From the NCBI RefSeq assembly GCF_932526225.1, contig NC_064048.1, forward strand, positions 6,802,627 through 6,866,626: a stretch of DNA of 64,000 nt. The letters run 5' to 3'. Shown piece by piece: positions 23,301-34,393 of the stretch. The stretch is from Nematostella vectensis. Lineage: Eukaryota > Cnidaria > Anthozoa > Actiniaria > Edwardsiidae. The stretch's first letter is position 1; each line of letters opens with the position of its first letter. The notes below the pieces were generated by a model. That model was given only the letters and a program-made list of their open reading frames with translations, was not told the DNA's origin and made no database searches. The position numbers and the translations under genes were made by a program.

Positions 23301-26300
23301 TTTGGTCGATTTTGTCATAACGCAATTCGCGCGACCGAACAAAACAACAAAAAAAAGCTCACAAAATGTCTTGGGTATCACCGCTTAATGTAACAACTGC
23401 CGCTTAATGTATCAAAAATCGCCGCTTAATGTAACACTAACGCTTAATAACAAAAATCACCTAGGCACTAGCGAAAGCTAAATGTTCATGACATATGGCA
23501 ATAACTTTGATATGAATGTCACGTGTCCATTTTGTTGGACCCCCCCCCCCCCCCAGTTTGGTCGTGCCACAACTCCCGTAGCTCAAGATATTGATATTCG
23601 TATTTGTGATGACATCATTGATGATGAAACGCTAAATGACCCCCCATTACACCCCAATAACGCTAAGACGACTTTTCCCTAAGTTGGGTTGTCTTGCGAA
23701 TTGTTCTTTCAAAATCTATCAAAATTCTATTTCCAAATTCATGGTTATTACATTAAGCGTCGAGTGTTCTTACATTAAGCGTTAAGTCCATTATTACATT
23801 AAGCGTTGAAAATTTGTTACAGTAAGATTTAACTGTTTTATTACATTAAGCGTTAATTTGTTGTTACATTAAGCGTTAGTGTTACATTAAGCGGCGATTT
23901 TTGTTACATTAAGCGTTAGCGTTACATTAAGCGGCAGTTGTTACATTAAGCGGTGATACATCCCGCTCCGGATACGGAAAAACACGGCCCGCCAACCAAC
24001 CATTTCTGCTTCTTCTGGGTGTTAGAATTCGCTACTCGAATGTTCGCTGTCGCTCATTTTGCAGTTTTAGAGTGGAAAAAAAAAATAAAAAACAGAAGAT
24101 TGTGATTTTTTTTTGTAGGGCAATACGGAATTCCGTAATGCCCTCAGAGACGGGCAATACGTGAATGTCACGACTACCCATTAGCCAATCACAGCGCGCG
24201 TACTATCGTAGCCATATAATAAATATGTGTATTAAAGGGACTTGACAGAAAAACCTGGAAAACGCGCAATTCCAGATAGAGAGAGAGAAGACACAATTTC
24301 TTACAATGGCTATAGGTTCCTTGTATTACGGACTGATTTCCAAAACACAAATAACGTGAGGCCGAAGTGCACATCACCAGATTTTGGCTTTTTAAGATAA
24401 TTTTCCCTTGATCATCATTGCCCTGTGTATTACCTCAGGGACGAAAAGCTCAAATTTCAATGTCGCATCATATTAAAAAAAAGTCGCACTTGATATTTTG
24501 TTTGCTATAAGTAACTAATTACTCAGAGAAATTCTCCGCCTTATTTGATGTGAAATGGGCTTACTTGATGCGTCACGTCATGTTTTTCCGTCATGTCTAT
24601 TAATGGGTGTATAAGACTATGTGCTTACCGTGAATGCCTGTCTCGCAATAACAATCTTGCCCTCAGCGCTAATGTTATGTTTTGCCAGCTCCATAAAGTC
24701 GGGTTCCAGGCCGTAGTTTACATACAGAAGGTCACCCTCTACAGTGCCGTTTGGAGAGTAACCAATGAAGGGATAGAAGTCTTCACTCTGTCCTGAACTT
24801 GGATCTAGGGACACCTAAAATATTCCATTTCCATGAATAACGCGCATACGTTATATGATAAGTTTTATAAGGAAATGACCTGTATGGTTTAGCTGCCTTC
24901 CCACCCCCAACCCCCCCCCCATCCCCCACCTCCCCCACATTCTAATGTCCCGTATCGTTTCCACAGTATTTCGAGGCCCACTTCGCTTCTCGCAAATACG
25001 GTATTAGAAAAATTGCTGTTGCATGCTCGAGCTCTGATTTACGCTGATTTATAATGCTCAAGGGCCCTGCGGTTTTTTGCGGGCGTTTCAGAAAACACAA
25101 AATGTTGGTCCCTTGAGTAAAGTCTTCTCGGGCAACAAATATTTGACTGTTTGAAGAAAATAACAAGGCCACCTTTTTGGGTTATGTGGGGGTATTTATT
25201 TAAAATCTCTTCCTATCAACACCAGCAGCTACAGTTGTTGCAGAAAAGAAGAAGGCATTTGGTTGTGTGTTCGGATCGCTATTCACACAACTTTTGGGTT
25301 TGGATCGGGTATTTGTGCCAAGACGCAGGGGCCTAAAATGGTGTGATAGTGAAGTGGGTGTGATTATATAGTATGGTGATGTAGGAGGGTGATGGTGAAG
25401 AATGGCTAGTAAGATAATGTAGAGTGGGGATGGTAGTAATGTAACTCCGGTGAAAAGGTGGATGGGCTCAACGATTGGGTGGTGGAGGGTGAAAAAATGA
25501 AGTGGGGCTGCAAAACAGGTTGTGGTATTGTGTGGTGGGTAGGTGAGAAAAGAAGATGAGGAAAATTGTGGTGTGATACGAAGATGGCTAGGGGCTGTAG
25601 TGGTGGGGGGAATAAAATATGGTATGTTGTGAAAGTTAAAGTGGTGATGAGGGAGATGAGTGTATTTAGCGTGGTGGTGGTGGGGGAAGAATAAGAGATG
25701 TAGAGTAAAAGCGGGTGTTGATAATACCTATCGTGTATTAGCAGTGTGTTACAATTAAAGTGGTGTGGAGGTAGATATGATGATGTTCGGATCACAATTT
25801 ACACAACTCCATGTTGCTGAAAAAAACAATGCCCATATTTGCTATTACCTTCATTTTCCCTTCAATCTTGTATTCCACCTCCCCATCTCGTATGACAGTT
25901 ATCGTATTTGGACGGGATTCCTGTGGTGCCGAGAGGTAGACCTGGTACGGCTCCTTTGTCACGTGATCAAATCCAAAGTCCCGCCATTGCGAGACGAGGT
26001 AGTCTGCGAGCGCGTCCTCGCGATCGGAGCCCGCCAAATGAGGCACGGAGGTGAAGTGGCTATAAAAAGAAAGTCGAAAAAAAAATAAGACGTGCATAAT
26101 GCACGTTTTTTTATTGCAATATCATCCTATACAATAGGGGACTTGGGCTTAGAGATCACGTGACATTTCTGGGTGGCAAATTCAAAACAAAATGATCAAA
26201 CATAAAAATAAAAAAATGACTGCGCCCGTCACACCAGATAACAAAAAAAAACATAAAACCTTTTATTGAAACTTTTCTGAAAAAAAAAATGGCTTTTTTA

Positions 26301-28021
26301 TAACCGCTGAATAAGTTGCTTTTTGTGACTGTTATTTTGCCACTAAAAGCCTGAGGGCGCTTATTGCCACCCAAACAGTCATGTGATCTCTTAGTTCAAG
26401 TCCCCTATTGCAGCCCTCACTCTATCCCCCCATCCCCTCTTCCACCCATCAAATTTCTAATGGACCATTCCTTGGATGTTTTTTTTGAAGGTGATGGTCA
26501 CCTATAACAACATTGGTTATATTGATTTATTAATCTGTCCTCAGGATGTATAATACGGGAGGGGGGTTTATTTGATTTCGGCATATAAATACCAGCTTCT
26601 AAATCGGTTCATTCAAGTGGTGGTTTTGTTGGTATCTTTTTTAGGGGGAGGGTACGCTTTATTAGGAAGGAGGCGCTTATCCAAAATACGAGTTCAAAGG
26701 GGAGCGCTTATTCGAATCATTACGGTACTTGGCTCTCCCTTGTCTCTAAAAATCTTGTACCAGGAATTTAGATAATGAATCTTTGGTTTTGGTGTCTTCA
26801 AATTTGTCAACATCTAAGTGATCGTTTTGGTTCTATAAAAAATATCTTTAAAGCCACCATATTTAATTTAGGCCATCCGCTCTAAATCATCCGTCACATT
26901 TTTAAAGAGACATCCTCAAAGAAACTATAGACACACTGCAATTACAATTGTATTTTTTTTATTCGCGTTTTCCGTAATCGACAGGAGGTAAACTGGTGAA
27001 ATGCCGTTTTAAAACCTAAAACTATGTCATATCAAGAAAATTCAGTCAAAAAATTGTCGTTTTTGGCGAACGCGATCACTTCCAAATAAGGAAATTAATA
27101 TATTCTTTATTTGGAGAAACTGCATGATTTTTGTTATTTTTTTAAGGTTGCCGTACCGCAGGTGCTTCGTTAACTTTATGACTTGTAATCAGAAGAGAAA
27201 AAACAGTGACTGTGACCATCTCTAGTCGATGGAGAAAGTCTCTGAAAAAAAAAAAAAAACTAAGAGTCCTCGGTACCAGTCCCTCAAAACGACAATGTTT
27301 CTTCATTGGAAAAGCAGGGAAGTTCCCTGGTAGAAGTATGGAAATTTTCTTGGTTTAATATTCAAGACGGTAGGCGGAGGCTTGTCTCTCTGAATTAATT
27401 AATCTTATATGATATGTCATTATCTATTAATCTGATAATTGAACCAATGGTTATTGGAAAAAGTGCGGTCATGCCTTTGAGGCGACGGAGATTTGCGGTA
27501 TATTAAAAAGAGATCATATCAGATCGATAATTAAATCTATTCATTAACTGTCATTATATGTTAATTAAAAGTATATTAAATGGAAACTCCTCTTGTATAC
27601 TTATTTCTCTGCGTTTAGCTTGATATCTTTATAGCTTATTAAACAGTCATATTCTTATAAAGAACTATATTCAGCTTCCAGAGGAATAATTTCCTTCTTA
27701 CGAAGTTCTAATTATCAGATCAGAATCAGAGATAAAAGAGACAATTGCAAGATACTCCCAATAAAAATAGAATTACCTCAAATGATCTGCGAGTTTCTCC
27801 TCGCTTGCCTCCTCTTGCAGCATGTAGAAATAATCTGAAGCCTTCGGGATTCCGTTTGGAACAGCGAGTTGAGAGGACTCATTCGGCTGCTTAGTGGCAA
27901 AATATCCTATCAAAAACCCACTCAGAAACACAACAACACAGACAAATGCCATCACGATCCATAGCCGAGTCATAGAAGTCTTTGTTCTAGTGTACGTTTG
28001 ATTATCCATGTCATACTCCAT
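19393..28021 (-). CDS. Glutamate carboxypeptidase II / NAALADase-like M28 peptidase, five exons
   Basis: Exons inferred (minus strand) at 28021-27777, 26059-25849, 24814-24629, 21748-21445 and 20693-19393. Phases join as 2,0,0,1 and total 748 residues, almost exactly the GCPII family length. A short cytoplasmic N-terminus is followed by a membrane anchor near residues 20-45 (LWIVMAFVCVVVFLSGFLIG), so it is a type II ectoenzyme. A protease-associated domain spans exons 3-4 (VIAR, GFISFPDVPFYAPEG). The catalytic domain has H379 and D389 (NHRDSWVTGAGD), E426-E427 (SWGAEEWG), D455 (YINLD) and H552 (YPVYHT), so all five zinc ligands and the catalytic glutamate are present. The pocket residues that hold glutamate in human GCPII seem changed (see findings), so substrate specificity is uncertain. 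The last exon, about 433 codons, holds the whole catalytic core and is tandemly duplicated downstream. Confidence 0.92.
20865..20995. repeat. Repeat fragment in intron 4
   Basis: The stretch GGGGCACAGCCACGCCCCTA, followed by GGTCATTTTCTTATAAT, matches 32190-32235 upstream of the TA tract. It ends in a stretch whose complement reads AGTGCCGTAGCAAGGG. It appears to be one end of a non-autonomous element that occurs at both places. Confidence 0.5.
22226..22651 (+). other. Unexplained 141-codon open frame antisense within intron 3
   Basis: The frame contains CPSDEINYLLTESEVMPG and a basic C-terminus. It is not recognised. It lies on the strand opposite the peptidase gene, inside its largest intron (21749-24628). 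It has no visible domain, signal peptide or splice partner, so it may be a relic of a mobile element or chance. Confidence 0.2.
22915..23203. mobile_element. Poly-C-containing dispersed repeat, copy 2 (intron 3)
   Basis: C tracts at about 22929-22943 and 23118-23136 flank a body with CATAACGGCCGAAGGTCCAC and GAAGATACTGCAAAGGC, colinear with 9267-9526 and 61113-61391. It ends near GGTTACGGGCCTG, the counterpart of the GTACC-type end seen in the other copies. Confidence 0.7.
23375..23959. mobile_element. 585-bp element with subterminal TTACATTAAGCG arrays
   Basis: The ends are inverted: GTATCACCGCTTAATGTAAC on the left and the exact inverse GTTACATTAAGCGGTGATAC on the right. Inside the left end the 12-mer CGCTTAATGTAA recurs with two degenerate copies (four sites in about 70 bp). 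Inside the right end the inverse TTACATTAAGCG occurs nine times plus one degenerate copy in about 215 bp. The middle (about 23480-23700) has a C tract and one 66-codon frame without a recognised domain. Subterminal arrays of short sites are typical of DNA transposons whose transposase binds many sites; no superfamily is assigned. It sits in intron 3 of the peptidase gene. Confidence 0.8.
25338..25795. repeat. C-poor, GT/GA-rich simple sequence in intron 2
   Basis: About 450 bp of the plus strand is almost free of C, built from degenerate GTGGTG, GGTGATGG and GTGGAGG phrases. It produces a spurious 129-codon low-complexity frame on the minus strand. It lies in intron 2 of the peptidase gene, so the transcript carries the C-rich, G-poor complement. 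Confidence 0.8.
26132..26410. mobile_element. MITE with CAATAGGGGACTTG ends, copy 2
   Basis: The inverted ends CAATAGGGGACTTG and CAAGTCCCCTATTG extend inward imperfectly to about 45 bp (TAGAGATCACGTGAC against GTCATGTGATCTCTTA). The partner copy is at 14632-14902. It lies in intron 1 of the peptidase gene. Confidence 0.85.
26866..27004. mobile_element. MITE with GGAAGTAAACTGGTGAC-type end, copy 2 (partial)
   Basis: It shares AGGCCATC-GCTCTAAAT, CTCAAAGAAACT, AGACACACTG and the right end GGAGGTAAACTGGTGAAATG with 3604-3832. The left inverted end is lost. Confidence 0.65.
27027..27308 (+). mobile_element. TCATAT-end MITE family, copy 1
   Basis: One of five copies of a 265-280-bp element: 27027-27308, 30726-30998, 39563-39828 (inverted), 48165-48436 and 58331-58602. 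Shared phrases are CCGTACCGCAGGTGCTTCG, CAGTGACTGTGACCATC and GGTACCAG. The ends are short inverted repeats of the form TCATAT-AAGAAA / TTTCTT-ATATGA. Confidence 0.8.
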
Positions 28022-28773
28022 ACCTAAAACACTGTAAAACTAGCAAGGTTGCATTCTGCGGTGTTTGAATGAGCTATACGTTCTCAAGTGCACTTGGCTT
28101 TATTTAGATCACCTGTCACCATGATGGAAGTGCCTCTAGCGCTTTTATAAAGATTGTATGAAGTTATCCAGGCTTGAAGTTGAACGGACCAGCCAACGGG
28201 GGTCCTATTGTGATATGCCTGCGGCTTGGAGCTTTCACCTCCTCCCTCGCAACGCCTACTCCATAGATAACTTCTAGACCCGTCAACACCGCTAGCGGCG
28301 AATAGCGGATAATAACACGATTGATAAAATCGCACTTCATTAGGGTAAGAGATTGCTTCCTATTACTCTAACGCCGCCGTACCGTTTTCGTTATCACCCG
28401 TTAAGTGCGACTTAATTCAGGTTATTTGGATTTCAATGGCGCCATATTATTAGGTAATACGCATTTTTGCGCAGGCCTGGATTCTTCAATAATGAAGAAA
28501 AAAATAAGTAAAAGCTTTTTGGTTGCCAAGATGAGGGGTACACAGAAAATGAACTACGTGCCGGGAGAAAGAAAAAATGAAAAGAAATGGAAAGAAAAGT
28601 TAGTAAGGCAACCAAATGAAGACGTTATATGTTCTACACAATACTTTACGCTCTGTATATTTCAGTAATATCCAATGAATACAACGGAGGTTCCTTAAAG
28701 ATAAGCTGGTGAAAGCTAGGCGGGCGTCATCAATTAGATTAAAAAAGAAATTCATAGGAATGCCTAGAATGCT
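28022..28773. other. Upstream region of the peptidase gene
   Basis: This region lies upstream of the minus-strand ATG at 28021. No TATA box or other core promoter could be assigned. Reading frames here are short and unrecognised. It presumably holds the 5' UTR and promoter. Confidence 0.4.
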
Positions 28774-29070
28774 CTAGCTCGAAGACCTTGCCCAGACCAA
28801 CTTGTCAATGTATTTGCCAATCGGAATGCAAGCTGTTAACACTGTTTCAACTTCTTTCAGCGCCGCCAAACTCGTGCCGATTTCTAAGCTCACGTTTTCA
28901 ACGCAGTCTTCAGCCAACATTTTTAAGATTTGTTTTGAGCTCCCATCAAATACAAATTTTGCTGGTGGGATTATCAATGCCGATGCGGATTTTGACGAAA
29001 TCGATGCGAAACTTGGGGCGGGTGAGGGGGGTCTAGTGAGGTGCTTCAACGAATAATGAACATTAACCAA
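28774..29070 (-). other. Unrecognised 98-codon open frame
   Basis: The frame encodes a Ser/Pro-rich start followed by an amphipathic helical stretch (KMLAEDCVENVSLEIG, LAALKEVETVLTACIPIG) and ends at TAG. Composition is protein-like, but there are no domain motifs. It could be a terminal exon, an element fragment or chance. Confidence 0.25.
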
Positions 29071-29159
29071 ACGGTGTGTGAGATAAAGGGTTAGGACGAG
29101 ATCACGACATTGAATTTAGACCAAGAGCACGGTTAAGGATCTGAAAGCAAAAACTGTAT

Positions 29160-29400
29160 GATATTGCCAAAAAGCTCTTGATTATAGGCCAATACCCTGG
29201 ATTTTTTTTGGGGGGGTTGGGGGGCGAAATCCGAAAAAGTGGACCTAATTTTTCATTGGGGGAGGGGAGGGGAGGGTTCGTATAAAAAAATTGACCACCC
29301 CCGAAAGAACAAAAATTGATCTTTTATGCCATTACACCCCGCCCTGGGTACACCCCCCCCCCCCGCCCTGGGTACACCCCCCCCTGGGTACGGGCCTGTA
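29160..29400. repeat. Poly-G/C-containing repeat fragment
   Basis: Runs of G, then CGAAATCCGAAAAAGTGGAC and tandem CGCCCTGGGTACACCCC phrases, end at GGGTACGGGCCTG. It looks like an inverted, rearranged relative of the poly-C family at 9267, 22915 and 61113. Confidence 0.5.
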
Positions 29401-30039
29401 TTTGAAAGCTTTTAAGCGAATTATTAGTGATTAGTGTATTGACACAGGAGGAATGATGATGACTATCAAAATGCCACAGACTGGCCGACCACAGCTGATC
29501 CAAAATGCGAACGAAGGGTTATTTGACTTTAGCGCCAATTTGATTGTAGCACTCTGACAGTATTTTCTATAGCTTTGTCTGTAAACTCCACTTTGTACTA
29601 CATGTAAGCCACACAGTCTGTGGCACTATACTAGCCGTTAGTCTCGAGTTCTATAGTTCGTGACTCTTATTATCGAAAAAAAATGCATGCTTTTGTATAT
29701 AACAACGATGTTAGATATGCATATACCCGCAAATAACAAAAAGTTAAGAAATAATTTGTTTTAATACTATTATGTGTATGAGGAAAAAACTGACTACTCC
29801 AGCAACTACCACCTGCTAGACATTAACAAATACATTTAATAACTTCTTTTGATGCTTTACTTATAAAAGAATGCATTTTAAATTAATTAAAATAAGCTGC
29901 CTTAATGCTTTTTATAGCATTTTAACTTATAGCGTGAAAATATTATTTTAACCCCCTTCTGTGTAAATTTATTTGTTGTGCCCCTCTTAACATATCAATC
30001 AATTTTGTTTTGTTAACTGTCGTTTTTGCAGCTCGTCTG

Positions 30040-30260
30040 GTCAATTCCTTATTAGGACATTGCATAGCATTTAAGGAAGTCCGCTTCAATCATTCTTTTT
30101 TGTCGCCGTAAGACTGTGTACGTCGAGGATCCGTGTTTACTACTGTTTTGTAGGCCGCGATTTTGAAAATAGTGTAACGCAACTCCCGTCACGCGACTAG
30201 AGTTAGGGATATGTATTTCCACGAATACAAAAGATTTCCACAGCATCAAAACCACTGCCG
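30040..30260 (-). repeat. Dispersed repeat, partner of 38757-39000
   Basis: Read on the minus strand it shares GTAGTAAACACGGATCCT, GATTGAAGCGGACT and CTAATAAGGA, in order, with 38757-39000. The copies are well diverged. Confidence 0.5.
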
Positions 30261-30725
30261 CAAACCATTTCCAACACTTTCTGATGAATGTGTGATTCTA
30301 ATTAGTCTTGGGAAACCAGGTGCTCTTTTCTCATATAAACTGTTACGCTTTCTCACACCTAGCTAAGGAACGCTTAAAACGTAAGAATAACTAAAGAGTC
30401 ACGATAGTATATAAGGAGGCAATAACAATGTGATCAAGGGAAAAATATAATTTTTCAGTTTAGAAGTGATCAAAAGAGAGAGAGAGAATCAGAGGCGATG
30501 TAAAGAAAGTCAGAGTCACACTGACGATGGCTTAACTGAGGTTTATTCAGAGACAGAAAGAGAGAGCAGACGACCCGGAGGGAGTTCTGAGAGGAAATAA
30601 AGCAAGCATCAAATCTATGCTGTCCTACCTTGTCCTATCTACGTTGTCAAAAACCCCCTGTGACAATCTGGTGGAGAATCTAAAGCTTGTGCGACAAAAC
30701 ATGGTAGCTACACCCGTTCTCTCGA

Positions 30726-30998
30726 CATATCAAGAAAATTTAGCCAAAACTTGCCGTTTTTCCCAGACTTCCATATACTTCCATATAAGGCCAAACCAAT
30801 ATATTCCTTATTTGGAAACCTGCATGATTCTTGTTATTTTTAAGGCTGCCGTACCGCAGGTGCTTCGCAAACTTTATAAATTGTATTCAAAAGAGAAAAA
30901 CAGTGACTGTGACCATCTTTAGTCAATGCAGAGCCTCTGAAAAGCAACTACAATTGCTAGGTACCAGACCCCTAAAACGACAACGTTTTCTTCATATG
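30726..30998 (+). mobile_element. TCATAT-end MITE family, copy 2
   Basis: Colinear with 27027-27308, carrying CCGTACCGCAGGTGCTTCG and CAGTGACTGTGACCATC. It ends at TTCTTCATATGA. Confidence 0.8.
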
Positions 30999-32232
30999 AC
31001 ACTTTTAGTCAGGATGAGCATACACATACCACACAAAACACTTCTTTTCGTGTTTCTAATTCAAATATGAAGCAAAAGAAAAATATTTTTAAATATAATA
31101 AAAATAGGATTAATTTGAAAAAAGAAATTAAAATATTTCACCCGTTTTGCTCCTTAAGAAAAAAAAGGTCTTTTTATTATCCGAGACAATGCGTAATGAT
31201 TATTTCTATGTGATATTTCTATTTATATATTCAACGGTTATAGAGTTTTAGTATAATTATTTCGAAACAAAAATAAATGGTAGTTTGCTTCTTCTGGGGA
31301 TAATTAGAAAGAGAGAGCGCTGGTAGAACAGTTAAAATATATTACACAAAACAATCCGAGGAAGCAAGAAATCTAAAAAAGGCAATCATTCAAATTAGGG
31401 TAAATTTTTATCGGCGTGAACCTAACAGGAGCCGCTACGTGATATAAAAGATAATTATTGATTGGAAGATGAAGTCTTATGGTTCGCCAGGGATATACCT
31501 GAGAGGTTAGATTGTACTGAAATCCAGGCGAAATTAAGATTCAGTGTGCAAAACACTTCTTTTATGATGAACTCCAACAAATGTTGAATTTTTGGAAGGT
31601 AAGTCAGAAAAATAAAGAGCCGTTATGGTGCGCGTCGCAAAAGTAAACATTGTTAAGCGAAACTATTGAAGGCCGCTGGTCGCTGTCAGCCTCTGTTGGT
31701 ACACTCAAAATAGCAACAAAATCGAGAGGAAGTGAACTATGAGGAAAATTCTGTGAATTGTAGAATAACCACAAATTTCCCTCGTTAGATAAACTTTCCT
31801 GTTGGTTTACTTCAAAGAATAGGACTAGAGAAAATAATGAATTCATGAAACAGCAGTGTTTTTTGTCCGTTATTTTCCAGTTAGACGAAACCAGAACCAA
31901 CATTATGTTCCTGTAGCGGGATCACATTTATGCATTTATTCACCGTTCGGAAACCAAAGGAAAATTGATAAGCTGCAACACCATTTTTCAAACTCTGAAT
32001 TGTACATAATAGACATAATAATATGCAAACATATTTCGAAGTTTAATTGTAGGTTAACAGTGGTGTAATATCATGCGCAGGTACGGTAAGTAAATGACGA
32101 AATACGTTTCTGAGTGATTGGCTAATCAGAGCCGTAGCAGGCCTCCATATGTTTCGGGGGGGGGGGGGGGGGGGCACGGTCGTAAGAAAAGTTGTGGGGG
32201 CATAGCCACGCCCCTACTGATCATTTCCTTTA

Positions 32233-32573
<341 letters not shown>

Positions 32574-32574
<1 letters not shown>

Positions 32575-32860
32575 CGACAAAACTAGGAATCGACGACAGA
32601 ATGGACACCACCGCCAACAAACAAGCATTTATAACACTCAAAGACCACAAACCGAACTTCGCTAATAAACCGACCTGCAGACTCATCAACCCTACCAAGT
32701 CCGAAATAGGCAAGATCAGCAAAAGTATCCTCGACCGCATCAACACCGCCATCGCAACAAAACGTAACTTCCACCAATGGAAAAGCACTAAAGCCGTAAT
32801 CGACTGGTTCACATCAACAAAGAACAAGACAGCATCCAACTTTATATGTTTCGACAGGAA
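32574..32860 (+). pseudogene. Penelope-like reverse transcriptase fragment
   Basis: The fragment encodes [20 protein letters not shown] followed by [13 protein letters not shown] and WFTSTKN, the N-terminal RT region of Penelope-like elements. It is on the plus strand between two minus-oriented terminal repeats and stops where the second begins (32875). It is a rearranged, non-functional piece. Confidence 0.8.
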
Positions 32861-32874
32861 ATATGTTTGTAGGA

Positions 32875-32993
32875 AAAAAACACGCGAACTACCGTTTCAT
32901 CTCTACAAGCCTGTTTCGTGGTTGCCCACTCATCAGGAGATTTATTAAGAATATATTACTACCATCACTTATATACTATCTATGTATAAAATA
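32875..32993 (-). mobile_element. Penelope-like element terminal repeat, copy 2
   Basis: Nearly identical to 32460-32574 and follows, in minus orientation, the 3' end of the endonuclease frame at 33044-33693. This is the expected order for an element end. Confidence 0.8.
32895..32944 (-). ncRNA. Hammerhead ribozyme, type I (intact core)
   Basis: Same fold as the one at 32471-32520: AUCUC/GAGAU stem I, CUGAUGA, GUGG-GCAA-CCAC stem II, GAA, ACA/UGU stem III with loop GGCU. It lies about 100 bp downstream of the endonuclease stop codon on the same strand. Confidence 0.88.
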
Positions 32994-33043
32994 TGAAAAT
33001 AGGGCGTGAAATTTGAATGGCTGTTATGATGAAATTGAATAGT

Positions 33044-33693
33044 TCAGCTGTTGCATAACAAGGCTTTGTTCCTGTGGCGGCACGAAGACACTAGCTCGTT
33101 ACGCTTGTTTAAAGTTGGTAGCTTGGGTTGGCGGATAATGATAAGTTTTTCTTTGAGGCAGAGATTACATCTTTTGCTAGAGCTGTTGTAGGTGGAGTGA
33201 GATGACAGGATTTTCCATGAAATAAAGTGTTCTATGTCGTTGTCTTTAAGGCTCCATATGTACTTGCTTAGTTCGGTCGAGTTTCTGTGTTTAGCATGTC
33301 GGAATGAGGCGGTGTGGTTTCTATATCTTGTCTTGAATTCGTTCTCGGTTAGTCCTACGTAGGTTTCGGAGGTGTTGTTGTCCTTTCTTGTTACAGTGGC
33401 TTGGTAGATAACAGATGATTGGAGGCAGTTTCCGTCAAGGGGGCACGCGTTCTTTTTTCTGCAGTTGCATGTTTTGTTATTGGCGGTGGCGAGGGAGGTG
33501 GGGGCGTCTTCGGTTGTTATTGATGAGGCGATTATGCGTTTGTTGTGGCTGTCAATTATCTGCTTGGTGTTGCTCATGCAGCTATAACTGATTTTGATTG
33601 TGTTCCGGTTGAAGATTTTTCTGAGTTTGTGGTCTTTAGGGAAGGGCTTGTCTATGAGTGAGAGGAATCTGTGGCCGATGTTGGTGCTTGTGT
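33044..33693 (-). pseudogene. Penelope-like GIY-YIG endonuclease region, 5'-truncated
   Basis: The minus-strand frame starts within the linker (KNTSTNIGHRF) and carries a CNC-x5-CPLDGNC cysteine cluster. The GIY-YIG-type endonuclease follows (ETYVGLTENEFKTRYRNHT, LSKYIWSLKD), then the conserved tail NELVSSCRHRNKALL. The stop is at 33044-33046. The reverse transcriptase half is missing; upstream the sequence passes into a plus-oriented terminal-repeat fragment. The endonuclease itself is open and looks undamaged, but the element is incomplete. Confidence 0.85.
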
Positions 33694-33699
33694 TCTTGC

Positions 33700-33775
33700 T
33701 TCTTGCCTGGGCAAGAAACAGGCTTGTAGAGATGAAATGGTAGTTCGCGTGTTTTTTTTTTCTACAAACCGAGAT
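33700..33775 (+). mobile_element. Terminal-repeat fragment with broken hammerhead
   Basis: GAAACAGGCTTGTAGAGATG and GGTAGTTCGCG are retained in plus orientation, but the CUGAUGA core and most of stem II have been replaced. The ribozyme would be inactive. Confidence 0.65.
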
Positions 33776-34142
33776 ATATATATATAGAATCAAAAAGCCC
33801 AAACTGTCGCGATCTCGTACCAGAACAATGAATACAATACACCAAAAACTGGAATTCGACTCTGCCAAATTTTCGTCTTTAATAAGACGAAAAGAAACGC
33901 ACGTTATTACATAAGTTTATTTATATAATTTTGAGGAAAAATGCAAATACCGATAAATGGCAAGTTTTCATAACCCAACAAAGGACGATGGTAGTGCACT
34001 TATAAGGTTCAAAAACTTGCAAAGCACCATGCTTGATTTTGCCCCTTATTTACCACCAACCTTATCGCACACCCCCTACCCCACCCCCCCATTGTGTCAT
34101 GCCTGCAAAAACAAAGCTCAGTACGTTCTCAGCTGACGAAAT

Positions 34143-34188
34143 CAGGGGCGTAGCCAGAGGGGTTGCCCATGGGGCCCGGGCCCCCCTA
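34143..34188. repeat. Element end with GGCGTAGCCAG, left of the gap
   Basis: CAGGGGCGTAGCCAG at 34143 faces GGCTACGCCGCTGG near 36917-36932. The two are inverted and may be the ends of a DNA element into which Penelope-like copies inserted. The N gap prevents proof. Confidence 0.35.
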
Positions 34189-34388
34189 NNNNNNNNNNNN
34201 NNNNNNNNNNNNNNNNNNNNNNNNNNNNNNNNNNNNNNNNNNNNNNNNNNNNNNNNNNNNNNNNNNNNNNNNNNNNNNNNNNNNNNNNNNNNNNNNNNNN
34301 NNNNNNNNNNNNNNNNNNNNNNNNNNNNNNNNNNNNNNNNNNNNNNNNNNNNNNNNNNNNNNNNNNNNNNNNNNNNNNNNNNNNNNNN
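34189..34388. other. Assembly gap (200 N)
   Basis: A run of 200 N of unknown true length. It sits at the edge of an inverted Penelope-like duplication, a structure that is hard to assemble. Confidence 1.
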
Positions 34389-34393
34389 TACGT

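Larger units (their letters stand above)
29401..32117. other. Intergenic region with dispersed repeats
   Basis: No gene was recognised. It holds a TCATAT-end MITE (30726-30998) and a repeat at 30040-30260 that is inverted relative to 38757-39000. The remainder is AT-rich with unassignable short frames. Confidence 0.6.

Noticed and set aside
25406-25795. 129-codon minus frame
   Set aside because: Low-complexity Thr/Ser/Pro/His translation of the C-poor simple sequence in an intron.
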